Shown here: piece by piece, positions 45,084 to 53,278 of the stretch | How the letters are laid out: every line of letters starts with the position of its first letter | Position numbering within the stretch: position 1 is the first letter of the stretch | Assembly (NCBI RefSeq): GCF_003130585.1 | Contig: NZ_QFKX01000002.1 | Coordinates: forward strand, 186,001 to 250,000 | Reading direction: 5' to 3' | Source of the DNA: Brachybacterium endophyticum | GTDB lineage: Bacteria > Actinomycetota > Actinomycetes > Actinomycetales > Dermabacteraceae | DNA: 64,000 nucleotides | Notes under the pieces: generated by a model | Database searches by the model: none | Told to the model about the DNA's origin: nothing | What the model saw: only the letters and a program-made list of their open reading frames with translations | Position numbers and translations under genes: made by a program

Positions 45084-46718
45084 ATGCTTGCCGCCGTCCG
45101 AGCCACACACGAGCACCTCGATCTCGGGGTGCTGGACGTGCTCACGCGCGATGCAGCCGATCTCCCCGAGGCCATCGAGTCGCTCAACGGCGACGCGGGA
45201 CCGCTGGACGGCTGGGTCGTCATGTCCACGTGCAACCGCCTCGAGGTCTACCTGGACACCCAGCGCTTCCACGACGGGCTGGACCTCGTGGTCGAGGCCG
45301 TCAGCGAGACCAGCGGGCTGGATCCCGAGCTGGTCTCCGTGTGCTTCGAGACCGCGATGGGCGCTCCCGTCGCCGAGCACCTCTACGAGGTGACCGCCGG
45401 TCTGCGCTCCGTCGTCCTGGGCGAGGCAGAGATCGCCGGCCAGGTGCGCGCCGCCTTCGACGCGGCCCGCGGTGCCGGCCACACCACCGCCCAGCTCAAC
45501 GACCTCTTCCAGATCGGCTTCCGCTTCGCCAAGCGCGTCGCCTCCCGCACCCCGGTCGGTGCGGCGGGACGCTCCGGCGTGGCGATCGCGCTGGACCATG
45601 CGATCGGCCTGATCGGCCCCCTGCAGGACAAGGACGTGCTGGTCATCGGCACCGGCGCCTACGCCCGCCTGGGCGTCGCCGACCTCACCCGTCGCGGCGC
45701 GGTCCGCGTGCGCGTGCACTCCGGCTCGGGCCGCGCGATCGGGTTCGCCGAGCGCCACGGCGTCGAGCCGATCCGGGCCGAGGAGCTCGGCTCCGCGATC
45801 CGCGAGGCCGACCTGGTGCTGGCCTGCTCCGGCCGCGGCACCAGCCTGTTCCCCGACCACTTCCGGGACGTCGGCCCGACCCTCATCCTCGACCTCGCCC
45901 TGCACTCGGACCTGCACCCCCTGGTGCGCCACCGCGGCGGGGTGCGCGTGCTCGACCTCTCCGACCTCACCATCGAGATCGACGAGGAGGCGGCGCCCGT
46001 CCTCGAGGCGGCCCGGCGGATCATCGCCGACGGCGTCGCCCAGTTCACCGCGCGCCAGGAGTACCGCCGCGTGGACCCGGCGATGGCGGCCCTGCGCCGC
46101 TCGCTCGGGGAGGCCACCGACGCCGAGGTCGCGCGCCTGCGCCGCACCGGCAAGACGGACGAGGCCGAGGACGTCGAGCGCTCGATCCGCCGCATCCTCG
46201 CCAAGGTCATGCACTCGCCGACGGCCCGCGCCCGCGAGCTCGCCGAGCAGGGTGACGCGGAGAAGTTCGTGCAGGCCTTCCACACCATCTTCGGCGTCGA
46301 CCTCGGCGAGGCCGACGCCCCCGCCGAGGGCGATCACCTCGCCAGCGCCTGGGTGCGCCTGGACCGCACCGTGCCCCCGGAGGCCGTGCGCGAGGGTGAG
46401 CTTACGGCCGCGGACGCGGCATCGGCCGCCGAGGTCGCCGGGCTCGCTCTCGAGGGTGACCTCCCGGCCGTGACCGCCTCGTCCGCCGAGGTCCGCGACG
46501 CCGAGGGGAGCCCGTCGGTCGACACGGCCCCGTCGGCCGACACCATGCAGGCCCTGGCGCGGCTGGCCCGGATCGGCGTGCAGGAGAATGTGCGCCAGGA
46601 CCCCTCGGCCTGCCCCCTCACCCCTGCCCAGCAGCAGGCCTTCCTCGCCCAGGTGGGGCCAGGGCACGTGGACCACGGGCAGGCGGGTCACGGACCGATG
46701 GGGCGCGGACGTGTCTGA
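45084..46718 (+). CDS. hemA: Glutamyl-tRNA reductase
   Basis: Reduces glutamyl-tRNA to glutamate 1-semialdehyde, the committed and usually regulated step. The 544-aa sequence has the catalytic Cys50 in VMSTCNRLEVY, then LRSVVLGEAEIAGQVRAAF, the NADPH domain with VLVIGTGAYARLGVADL, and a helical dimerisation domain. A C-terminal extension of about 110 residues, rich in Ala, Glu, Pro and with a terminal HGQAGHGPMGRGRV, goes beyond the typical length of about 430. The gene diverges from hemE so one region controls both directions. Confidence 0.95.
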   Translation: MLAAVRATHEHLDLGVLDVLTRDAADLPEAIESLNGDAGPLDGWVVMSTCNRLEVYLDTQRFHDGLDLVVEAVSETSGLDPELVSVCFETAMGAPVAEHLYEVTAGLRSVVLGEAEIAGQVRAAFDAARGAGHTTAQLNDLFQIGFRFAKRVASRTPVGAAGRSGVAIALDHAIGLIGPLQDKDVLVIGTGAYARLGVADLTRRGAVRVRVHSGSGRAIGFAERHGVEPIRAEELGSAIREADLVLACSGRGTSLFPDHFRDVGPTLILDLALHSDLHPLVRHRGGVRVLDLSDLTIEIDEEAAPVLEAARRIIADGVAQFTARQEYRRVDPAMAALRRSLGEATDAEVARLRRTGKTDEAEDVERSIRRILAKVMHSPTARARELAEQGDAEKFVQAFHTIFGVDLGEADAPAEGDHLASAWVRLDRTVPPEAVREGELTAADAASAAEVAGLALEGDLPAVTASSAEVRDAEGSPSVDTAPSADTMQALARLARIGVQENVRQDPSACPLTPAQQQAFLAQVGPGHVDHGQAGHGPMGRGRV

Positions 46719-47016
46719 GCCGCAGGAGAATGCCGGCTCCCCGGCGACGGTCGCCGAGCTCTACCCGCGCCTGGCCGCGCTGTTCTCCGGCCCCGAGGCA
46801 CCGGACGCCTTCGACTCCCAGGTGATCGACACGCGTGCCGAGCTCGCCATCGCCTGCGCCCGCGAGGGTCGCGCCGAGGACGCCGCCCTGCAGGTCGAGG
46901 AGCTCGCCAAGGACTGCCGCCGCGAGCTCGACGCGCAGGATCCGCGGAGCCTGCGCGCCGAGGCCGCGAGGGCCGAGGTCTGGCGCCTGATCGAGGCGGT
47001 CGGCGAGCAGGGCTGA
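46711..47016 (+). CDS. Small TPR-like protein overlapping hemA
   Basis: A 101-aa acidic helical protein starting at GTG 46711, which overlaps the hemA stop by 8 nt, so it is coupled to hemA. Two helical hairpins, TRAELAIACAREGRAEDAALQVEELAKD and SLRAEAARAEVWRLIEAVG, have a tetratricopeptide-like spacing of small residues. It has no catalytic motif. Reading starts further upstream in this frame are Arg/Pro-rich shadow within hemA. A role beside HemA is only a guess from the coupling. Confidence 0.62.
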   Translation: MSEPQENAGSPATVAELYPRLAALFSGPEAPDAFDSQVIDTRAELAIACAREGRAEDAALQVEELAKDCRRELDAQDPRSLRAEAARAEVWRLIEAVGEQG

Positions 47017-47034
47017 GCGAGGCCGCGGTCGCCG

Positions 47035-47571
47035 TCAGGACCCCATGACGGGAAGCTGCAGGTAGGAGGCGTGCTCGCCGCCGGTGTGCACCACGTGGCG
47101 GCCGCTGCCGGCGCCCGCGTACTCCGCGATCCCGGGCATCATCGTCCCCAGCAGGTTCCGCGAGCTGACGATGAACCTCAGCTGCTCCTCGGGATGGAAG
47201 GCGAGTCCGATCGGGAGCAGATCGATCTCGATCTCCGCCACCTCGCCGGGGGAGAGCTTCTCGACCCGGTCGAAGCTGTGGGCGGGGACCTCGTCGCTCG
47301 TGCGCGCCCCGTCGAGATGGCGGGCGGAGACCCGCAGGCGACCGTCGGACCCCTTGTAGCGCAGGATGCTCGCCCCGTGGTCGGTGACGTCATGGACCAG
47401 GGCGCTCTGGTTCGGCACGGTGAAGGCCTGCAGCGGCGTGCCGAAGCGGTCGAGCTTCTGGATCAGCACGAACAGGTCCATGTCGTCGGCGCCGTCGGCC
47501 TCGACCCAGAGGTGGGCCTTCGGATAGCCGACCAGTTGCGTCTCCTTCTCGAAGCGCACGAGGAAGGACAC
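47035..47571 (-). pseudogene. Remnant of a CocE/NonD hydrolase (C-terminal domain only)
   Basis: The 178 codons correspond to the C-terminal jelly-roll domain of CocE/X-Pro dipeptidyl-peptidase family hydrolases: SFLVRFEKETQLVGYPKAHL, VEADGADDMDLFVLIQKLD and LRFIVSSRNLLG. The catalytic alpha/beta-hydrolase part of about 450 residues that should precede it is missing. The frame continues upstream about 18 codons with family-like sequence (GPEPATASYEVGSAADAV) and then enters unrelated sequence on the opposite strand of the next ORF. There is no plausible start or ribosome site, so I call it a truncated relic. Confidence 0.75.
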
Positions 47572-47648
47572 CGCATCGGCGGCGGAGCCGACCTCGTAGG
47601 AGGCGGTGGCCGGCTCGGGCCCTCCTGCGCGCCCACCCGGAGCACTAC

Positions 47649-48005
47649 GTGATGGCCGACCAGCCCGATGGGACGGTCCTGGTGGTCGAGAACATCGGCC
47701 CCCATGTCTGCTCGTTCTTCATGGGCGGATGGGGGACCAACGCCCTGGGATGGGCCGAGGAAGCAGCCGAGCTGCTCGAGGAATCCGACTTCCCCCACCG
47801 GATGGCATCGAACCTCTTCCTCGCCGACGGGACCGTCGTCGGCCGGGTCCTGACGCAGTTCGGCGACACCCCTGGTGGCTTCAGTGCACGCCTGACGGTC
47901 TATCTCCCCGCCGCGTGCTCGCAGGACGTCCTCGAGCATCATCTGCGGCACTTCGGGGTCGAGTTCCACAACTGGATCCTCGCGGCGGATGCGAACCGGC
48001 GCTGA
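47649..48005 (+). CDS. Unrecognised small protein, possibly a gene fragment
   Basis: A 118-aa soluble protein (GTG 47649, or ATG 47652). It has one Trp/Gly-rich stretch (SFFMGGWGTNALGWAEEAAELLEES) and a strand-rich C-terminal half (LFLADGTVVGRVLTQFGDTPGGFSARLTVYLP). No ribosome site precedes the start. The frame continues upstream as LLRAHPEHYV, also protein-like, up to the point where the CocE remnant on the other strand begins, so its true N-terminus may be lost too. I know no family. Confidence 0.45.
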   Translation: MMADQPDGTVLVVENIGPHVCSFFMGGWGTNALGWAEEAAELLEESDFPHRMASNLFLADGTVVGRVLTQFGDTPGGFSARLTVYLPAACSQDVLEHHLRHFGVEFHNWILAADANRR

Positions 48006-48096
48006 GGAGGGTGGGATGCGCGGTGCGCGGTGCGCGCGCGGCATGCGGTAGCGATGTGCCCCGGGTGGGGCTGCGGGTGATAGCCGATCGCTCCTT

Positions 48097-48157
48097 CGAT
48101 GGCTCACCGTGAGGCCTCACGGCCCAGGGGAGGCTGAGCCCTCACCAGGAGCCATCG
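48097..48157. repeat. 61-bp palindromic element, copy B
   Basis: Same length and geometry as copy A at 8178-8238: identical outer arms CGATGGCTC (48097-48105) and GAGCCATCG (48149-48157), inner GTGAGG (offset 12) and CCTCACC (offset 43). The TTC before and G after are also shared. It sits in the 248-bp gap between the orphan ORF and the converging amidohydrolase gene. The inner arms pair less well than in copy A. Confidence 0.72.
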
Positions 48158-48253
48158 GGCGCACGCTCACCGCCGCCACCGAAACACACACCCCGCCTCC
48201 GACCGCACGGACGCCGACGCGAACCGCTCGGGTTCCGCCGCCGACTGCCACCC

Positions 48254-49363
48254 TCACCGGATCCGCTCGCCGGCGATCCAGACCCCCGCGATGCCGCGGG
48301 TCGCGGTGATGTCCGTGGTCGGGTCGCCGTCCACCAGCAGCAGGTCGGCGCGCTTGCCGGGGGCGATGACGCCGCGGTCCTCGAGGCCGAAGGTCTGCGC
48401 CGGCAGCGAGGTGGCGCTGCGCAGCACCTCGAGCGGGGTGAGCCCGGCCTCGACCAGGAGCTCCAGCTCGTCGTGCATCGACTCGCCGTGGCGCGGGGCG
48501 AACGGGGCGCCGGGCGCAGAGTTCGCGTCCGTGCCGGCGAGCAGGCGGATGCCGTGGTCGTGGAAGCGGGAGACGCTCGCGCGGGCGGCGTCGTAGCGCA
48601 GGCCCTGATCGGCGCGCAGGCCGGCGACGCCCCTCATCATGGTCAGCGTGGGGGAGGAGACCATGCGCTGGGCCGCCATGCGGTCCACCGAGGCCTCGTC
48701 CAGGACGTCGTCCAGCGGTGCGTGCGTACTGATGTCGACGCCGGCGTCGATGGCGACGTGGAACGCGCCGGTGGTCACCGAGTGCGCGACGACCAGCAGT
48801 CCGTGGGCGTGCGCGGCTTCGACGATCGCCCGCACGGTCTCGGGCGCCATGCCCTCCGGGGGCTCGGCCTCGGTGACGATCTTGATGTAGTCGGCGCCGT
48901 CCGCGATGCGGGTCTCGACGAATCCGCGCGCCTGCTCGGGTGCCGTGAGGATGCCGCCGGCCGGGAAGCCGGGCATGCGGGCGTGGTTGCCACCGGGGCC
49001 GACGGCCGGCGTCATCGCGCTGAGCATCTGCGTGGTGCCGCGCAGCTCACGCATCTCGCGGACGTGCTCGGCGGGCCAGGCCGCCATGTCCAGGCCCGTG
49101 GTCACGCCCCAGGCGGCGAGGTCGTCGAGGTCCTGGCGTCCCAGCGTGTGCATGTGGGAGTCGATGAGGCCGGGCAGCAGCACCTTCCCCCGGCCGTTGA
49201 CGCGCGAGCTCGAACCGTCGGCGCGCGAGCTCGATCCTCCGCCGGGCCCGAGGTCTCCCGTGTCCCCGATCGTCCCGTCGACGATCACGACGTCCTGCGG
49301 CTCGCTGAGGCCCTCACCGGTGAAGACCCGGGCTCCTTCGATGACTGTCACCTGGTCCGACAT
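48254..49363 (-). CDS. Amidohydrolase-superfamily metal-dependent hydrolase
   Basis: A 369-aa protein of the imidazolonepropionase/dihydroorotase-like amidohydrolases. After an N-terminal composite-domain strand set it has the metal motif HMH (His70, His72) in LIDSHMHTLG. YIKIVTEAEPPEGM holds the candidate bridging lysine, VVAHSVTTGAFHVAI another histidine, and LLAGTDANSAPGAPF the catalytic aspartate. A Ser/Arg-rich insert at 41-57 (GGGSSSRADGSSSRVNG) is encoded by a short direct DNA repeat. GAGGAG precedes the start. The substrate (prolidase- or atrazine-type) cannot be told. Confidence 0.88.
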   Translation of the reverse strand: MSDQVTVIEGARVFTGEGLSEPQDVVIVDGTIGDTGDLGPGGGSSSRADGSSSRVNGRGKVLLPGLIDSHMHTLGRQDLDDLAAWGVTTGLDMAAWPAEHVREMRELRGTTQMLSAMTPAVGPGGNHARMPGFPAGGILTAPEQARGFVETRIADGADYIKIVTEAEPPEGMAPETVRAIVEAAHAHGLLVVAHSVTTGAFHVAIDAGVDISTHAPLDDVLDEASVDRMAAQRMVSSPTLTMMRGVAGLRADQGLRYDAARASVSRFHDHGIRLLAGTDANSAPGAPFAPRHGESMHDELELLVEAGLTPLEVLRSATSLPAQTFGLEDRGVIAPGKRADLLLVDGDPTTDITATRGIAGVWIAGERIR

Positions 49364-49513
49364 GTTCTGCTCCTCACTGACGTCCTGTGAAACTACCGCG
49401 CCGGGCTGGTCGTGCGCCGATGCGCCCTAGAGTCGTCCCACATGCATGATCGGCGGACGCTCGACGGGAGGTCGGCGACCCCTCGCCGGTGGGCCGGAAG
49501 GAGAGATCCTCGG

Positions 49514-50395
49514 ATGGAGCCTGATCACGGGGGCCCGCGCGGCCTGGACCTGCGCAACCGTGTGGCGGTGATGGCGGTCGTGAACCGCACCCCCGACTCC
49601 TTCTACGAGGGCGCCCGCACGGTCGGTCTCGAGCAGGCCGTGACCAGCGCGCTGCAGGCGGCGGACCTCGGGGCCGACTGGGTCGACGTGGGCGGAGTGC
49701 CCTTCGGGCGCGGCCCGGACGTCACCACAACAGAGGAGATCGATCGGGTCGTCCCCGTCGTCGAACGTCTCGCCGAGGCGCGACCCGAGCTCGTGGTCTC
49801 GGTCGACACCTATCGCGCCGAGGTCGCGCGGGCCGCGATCACCGCGGGCGCGAGCGTCGTCAACGACACCAGCGGCCTCGCCGACCCCGACATGGCGCAG
49901 GTCGTCGCCGACGGCGGAGCCCACGTGATCCTCTGCCACAGCGCTGGGCGTCCGCGCCAGGAGAAACCGGCAGCCCACTACGAGGACGTCGTCGCCGAGG
50001 TCCGGGAGTCCCTCCTAGCGCAGATCGCGAGCGCGCAGGAGGCCGGCGTCCCGCGGGAGCGGATCATCATCGACCCCGGGCACGACCTCGACAAGAACAC
50101 GCTGCACTCCCTCGAGCTCACCCGGCGCCTGGGCGAGATCGCGGAGATCGGCCTGCCGCTGCTGGTCGCGGTCTCGAACAAGGACTTCATCGGCGAGTCG
50201 ATCGACCGGCCGCAGGGCGAGCGCCTGGCCGGGTCCCTCGCCGCGATGACCGCCTGCATCCTGGCCGGGGCGCGCATCGTGCGCATGCACGACATCGCCG
50301 CCACCGTCGATGCGGTCCGCATGAGCGAGGCGATCCTGGGGCTGCGCGAGCCCGCCCGCCTCGAGCACAACATGCACCCGACCCACAACGTCTGA
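49514..50395 (+). CDS. FolP2-like dihydropteroate-synthase homologue
   Basis: A 293-aa TIM-barrel protein of the DHPS family. The N-terminus of the barrel, VMAVVNRTPDSFYEG, and LLVAVSNKDFIGES with VDTYRAEVARAAI match the second, FolP2-type paralogue of actinobacteria rather than folate-making FolP1, where the loop reads NVTPDSFSDGG. FolP2 of Mycobacterium is reported to lack synthase activity, so the role is open. No other folate genes are nearby. ATG 49514 is chosen for its family-like N-terminus and AAGGAG; ATG 49442, just after a TAGAGT box, would add a basic leader. Confidence 0.82.
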   Translation: MEPDHGGPRGLDLRNRVAVMAVVNRTPDSFYEGARTVGLEQAVTSALQAADLGADWVDVGGVPFGRGPDVTTTEEIDRVVPVVERLAEARPELVVSVDTYRAEVARAAITAGASVVNDTSGLADPDMAQVVADGGAHVILCHSAGRPRQEKPAAHYEDVVAEVRESLLAQIASAQEAGVPRERIIIDPGHDLDKNTLHSLELTRRLGEIAEIGLPLLVAVSNKDFIGESIDRPQGERLAGSLAAMTACILAGARIVRMHDIAATVDAVRMSEAILGLREPARLEHNMHPTHNV

Positions 50396-50521
50396 CGGGC
50401 CGCCCCCGAACGTCCGAGGGGCCGCCCCGCGCCATCCGGAGAACGCCCCGGCCCCGAACCCGGGTGCTGCCTGCCCGTGGACTGTCGGGTTCTCCCCACT
50501 GGCAGGTCAGTGACGCCCCTG

Positions 50522-50527
50522 TAGCCT
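50522..50527 (+). promoter_or_regulatory. Putative -10 box of a leaderless transcript
   Basis: TAGCCT is followed by 7 nt and ATG 50535. Confidence 0.5.
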
Positions 50528-50534
50528 CGAGCTC

Positions 50535-51251
50535 ATGACGATCGCGGGCCTGCTGACCTTCTTCGGCCTCGCCATCGTCACCATGGACGTCCTCGGCGGC
50601 GTCATCGCCGCGACGTTCCTCGCGCGTGGCATGCGGCCCCTGCACCTGCTGTACTTCGTCGGCGGTTACGCGGTCGCCGTGTTCGTCGTGACCCTGGCGC
50701 TGAAGCCGATCCTCGAGATCGTCGGCCGGTGGGCCGCACCCGTGATCGAGTCCCCGGAGCGCATCGCGGGGATCCAGCTGGTCGTCGGGCTCGCGCTCGT
50801 CGGCTTCGCGATCTTCCAGTTCCGCAACGCCCGCAAGCCCCCGAGACCCAAGGACCACCACACCGTGGACCAGGTGGGCTCGCTCGCCGTCGGCGGTCTG
50901 CTGCTGTCGCTGACCACCTTCGCCGATCCCACCTTCACCATCGCGGTGGGGATGGCGATGCAGACGCACAGTCTGATCACGGAGATCGGCCTGCTGGTGG
51001 CCTGGAACGTCATCTACCAGCTGCCGCTGGTCACCGTCACCGCGCTCTCGCAGTTCGGCCTGCACACCCGGGCGCTGGACGCCCTCGCCCGGTTCTTCGG
51101 CCCGCGACGCCGCGTGCTGCTGCTGACCTTCTCGGCGATCCTCGCGCTCGGCGGCCTGCTGGTGATCGCCGACGGCGTCGTCGCCCTGTGCAGCGAGCAC
51201 CCGCCGTGGCTGCAGGCGCTGCTCCTGCTGCGCAGCAGCCACGGCGGCTGA
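50535..51251 (+). CDS. GAP-family six-helix membrane protein
   Basis: A 238-aa integral membrane protein with six hydrophobic helices and a cytoplasmic loop rich in Arg, Lys and Pro (about 97-113, NARKPPRPKDHH). The fold and layout resemble the GAP (Sap, sulfolipid-addressing) family, related to LysE-type exporters. LSLTTFADPTFTIAVGMAMQT after the loop is the most characteristic element. Export of a lipid or small metabolite is inferred from the family. It converges with the Gfo/Idh gene at 51306. Confidence 0.78.
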   Translation: MTIAGLLTFFGLAIVTMDVLGGVIAATFLARGMRPLHLLYFVGGYAVAVFVVTLALKPILEIVGRWAAPVIESPERIAGIQLVVGLALVGFAIFQFRNARKPPRPKDHHTVDQVGSLAVGGLLLSLTTFADPTFTIAVGMAMQTHSLITEIGLLVAWNVIYQLPLVTVTALSQFGLHTRALDALARFFGPRRRVLLLTFSAILALGGLLVIADGVVALCSEHPPWLQALLLLRSSHGG

Positions 51252-51305
51252 ACTGGCGCACAGGCATCGGCGGCAGCACCGCCTCTCGGCACCGCTCTCG
51301 CCGAG

Positions 51306-52415
51306 TCAGTCCTCGATGATCCGCAGGTCCTCGTCCAGTCGGGCCTCGCGGCCGCTGCGGGCCGAGGCGTAGCAGGCGTCGACGATGCGGGCGCGGCTGA
51401 GGCCGACGCTGCCGTCGTGCTCCGACCAGGAGCCCTCGTCGCGCACCTGCTCGAGGAAGCGTTCGACGACGGCGCGGTGGCCGCGGCCCTCGGGCGCCGT
51501 GACGGGGGTGTCGGTGGCCTCCTCGCCGTCCCCGGTGAAGATGGTCAGCTCGCCGGACGGCGCGTAGGCCTCGACACGCAGGTCGGCGCCGCCGTCCGTG
51601 CCGTACAGCGAGATGCCGAACTCGTCGGGCGTCGAGCGGTGGGTGGCCCAGCTGGTCTCGAGCATGATCGAGCCGCCACCCTCGAGGCGCAGCAGGGCGC
51701 TCGCGAGGTCCTCGACCTCGTAGGCCGAATCCACGCCGGACTTCAGTCCGCCGACGGCACCGCCGAGGCCGCGCGGTCCCAGCTCGGCGTGCGTGACGGC
51801 CGAGACGGCGGTGACCCGCGGCTCGCCCATGATGTGCAGCGTCCAGTCCAGGACGTGCACGCCGAGGTCCACGAGCGGGCCGCCGCCGGACATCTCGGCG
51901 TTGGTGAACCAGCTGCCCAGGGCGGGGATCCCGGCGCGGCGCAGCCACATGGCCCTGGCGTGGTACGGGCGGCCGACGGTGCCGTCCTCGACGGCGGCGC
52001 GCACCGCCTCGATGTCCCCGCGCCGACGGTGGTTGAAGACGACCTCGAGCACCTTCCCGGCCTCGCGGGCGGCCTCGACCATCGCCTGGCCCTCCTCGCC
52101 GGTGCGGGCGATCGGCTTCTCGCTGAGCACGTGGGCGCCCGCACGCAGCGCGCCGATCGCGATCGGCGCGTGCAGGAAGGTGGGTACGGCGACGCTGACG
52201 ACGTCGAGGTCGCCGCGGGCGATCATCGACTCCCAGTCGCGGTAGGTGTCGGCGATGTCGTAGCGCTCGGCGAGCTCGGCCCGCACGTCGTCCTCCATGC
52301 CGGCGATCGCGACCAGGTCGACGCCCGGGGCGGCGTCGTAGGCGGCCATGTGCTGCTGGCCGGCCCAGCCGATGCCGACCACGCCGGCGCGGATCGAGGG
52401 GGTCTCAGAGGTCAT
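51306..52415 (-). CDS. Gfo/Idh/MocA-family oxidoreductase
   Basis: A 369-aa NAD(P)-dependent dehydrogenase. Rossmann start VVGIGWAGQQHM, canonical catalytic SEKPIARTGEEGQ (Lys present, unlike the paralogue at 25364) and FNHRRRGDIEAVRAAV. The second domain has MWLRRAGIPALGSWFTN and GGPLVDLGVHVLDWTLHIMG with the conserved Asp and His. The start follows GGAAGG. It is monocistronic; its 270-bp upstream gap includes a TATCTA box (minus strand, about 52491-52486) as a possible -10. Inositol or another sugar is a plausible but unproven substrate. Confidence 0.9.
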   Translation of the reverse strand: MTSETPSIRAGVVGIGWAGQQHMAAYDAAPGVDLVAIAGMEDDVRAELAERYDIADTYRDWESMIARGDLDVVSVAVPTFLHAPIAIGALRAGAHVLSEKPIARTGEEGQAMVEAAREAGKVLEVVFNHRRRGDIEAVRAAVEDGTVGRPYHARAMWLRRAGIPALGSWFTNAEMSGGGPLVDLGVHVLDWTLHIMGEPRVTAVSAVTHAELGPRGLGGAVGGLKSGVDSAYEVEDLASALLRLEGGGSIMLETSWATHRSTPDEFGISLYGTDGGADLRVEAYAPSGELTIFTGDGEEATDTPVTAPEGRGHRAVVERFLEQVRDEGSWSEHDGSVGLSRARIVDACYASARSGREARLDEDLRIIED

Positions 52416-52645
52416 GGGGGAGGTGCCTTCCGTCGGCGCTGACGTGAGCCCGACTGCAATCCGCGAGGAGTTGATATCGGGTCCATAGATAAGTGCGGCA
52501 ACGAGACTACCACCGGTGATGCGCGCCTCTGGGCGCGCGGGCGGGACGCGATCACGGTCTCCGGACGTGGCGCGGCGACGGGGTTCCGGCGGGGGTGTCG
52601 CGGGGGGCGGAGAGGAGCGCCCGGCGACCGCACGGACGAGAAGGA

Positions 52646-52659
52646 CTACCGAGCGGTAG
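52646..52659. repeat. Palindrome with CCGAGCGGTAG, copy 1
   Basis: CTACCG-AG-CGGTAG is a nearly perfect 14-bp palindrome of the type bound by TetR regulators, preceded by AAGGA. A related element (AAGGA, TTAC, then ACCGAGCGGTAG) lies at 56479-56490. It stands 27 bp after the end of the STAS gene at 52686 and 230 bp from the Gfo/Idh start. Confidence 0.5.
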
Positions 52660-52685
52660 GCAGGATCGGACAGCCCCGGGGCGCG

Positions 52686-53018
52686 TCAGGTGGTGGACGC
52701 GCCTGCCGGATCCCCGCTCGCGCAGTGAGGGAGTGGTGTGGCCAGCAGGAAGCGCACGGGGGCGGGGTGATCCCATTGCGTGCTGAGAGCCCCGGTGGTG
52801 TCCGCGGTGGAGCGCAGCAGCTGGAGGGCGATCGGGTCCACGTGCCGGGCCCCGCGTGCGTCGACGACGACAGGGCCGCGCGGCCCGAGCGAGCGGGCCT
52901 TCTCGATCTGCGCCGCGAGCACGTCGCGCGTCCTCGGCGTCAGGCAGCCGGTCACCTCGAGCGTGATCGACTCGCTGTCGACGTCGGCGCGGACCAGGAT
53001 GGAGATCGTATGGGTCAT
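52686..53018 (-). CDS. Degenerate STAS-domain protein, paralogue 1
   Basis: A 110-aa STAS-fold protein like the anti-anti-sigma factors RsbV/SpoIIAA. The strand and helix order is visible in ISILVRADVDSESITLEVTG, CLTPRTRDVLAAQIEKARSLG and VVVDARGARHVDPIALQLLRST. At the place of the phosphorylated serine (DSSG in RsbV) it reads D61-P62-I63-A64, so it cannot be phosphorylated there. It aligns without gaps to the protein at 56043, with 25 of the first 44 residues identical. It is divergent from the signalling fusion at 53279. Confidence 0.7.
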   Translation of the reverse strand: MTHTISILVRADVDSESITLEVTGCLTPRTRDVLAAQIEKARSLGPRGPVVVDARGARHVDPIALQLLRSTADTTGALSTQWDHPAPVRFLLATPLPHCASGDPAGASTT

Positions 53019-53278
53019 GGCAGGGGCCTCGTCCTTCGAGGAGCGGAGGCCGTTGGCTGGACCCGCTCACGAGGCTAACGAGCCCGCCCGGCCCGTGCAA
53101 GGACGCCGGCTCTCCTCCCGGGCAGGTCCCGCACGACGCTCGATCGTGGTATCCGCCGGGCCCTTCCACCTCCGGGAGGCCCCTGCCGCGCCGGCCCGGC
53201 CTGTGCCATGCTCGGGTGGGCGGCGCCGCCGCGTCGCTCCTCCGCAGCATCCGGAAGCGTCCCGGGAGGTGGGCGAGG

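Noticed and set aside
50396-50534. Direct repeat GGGCCGCCCC as a regulatory array
   Set aside because: Short GC-only repeats of this size are expected by chance at this base composition.
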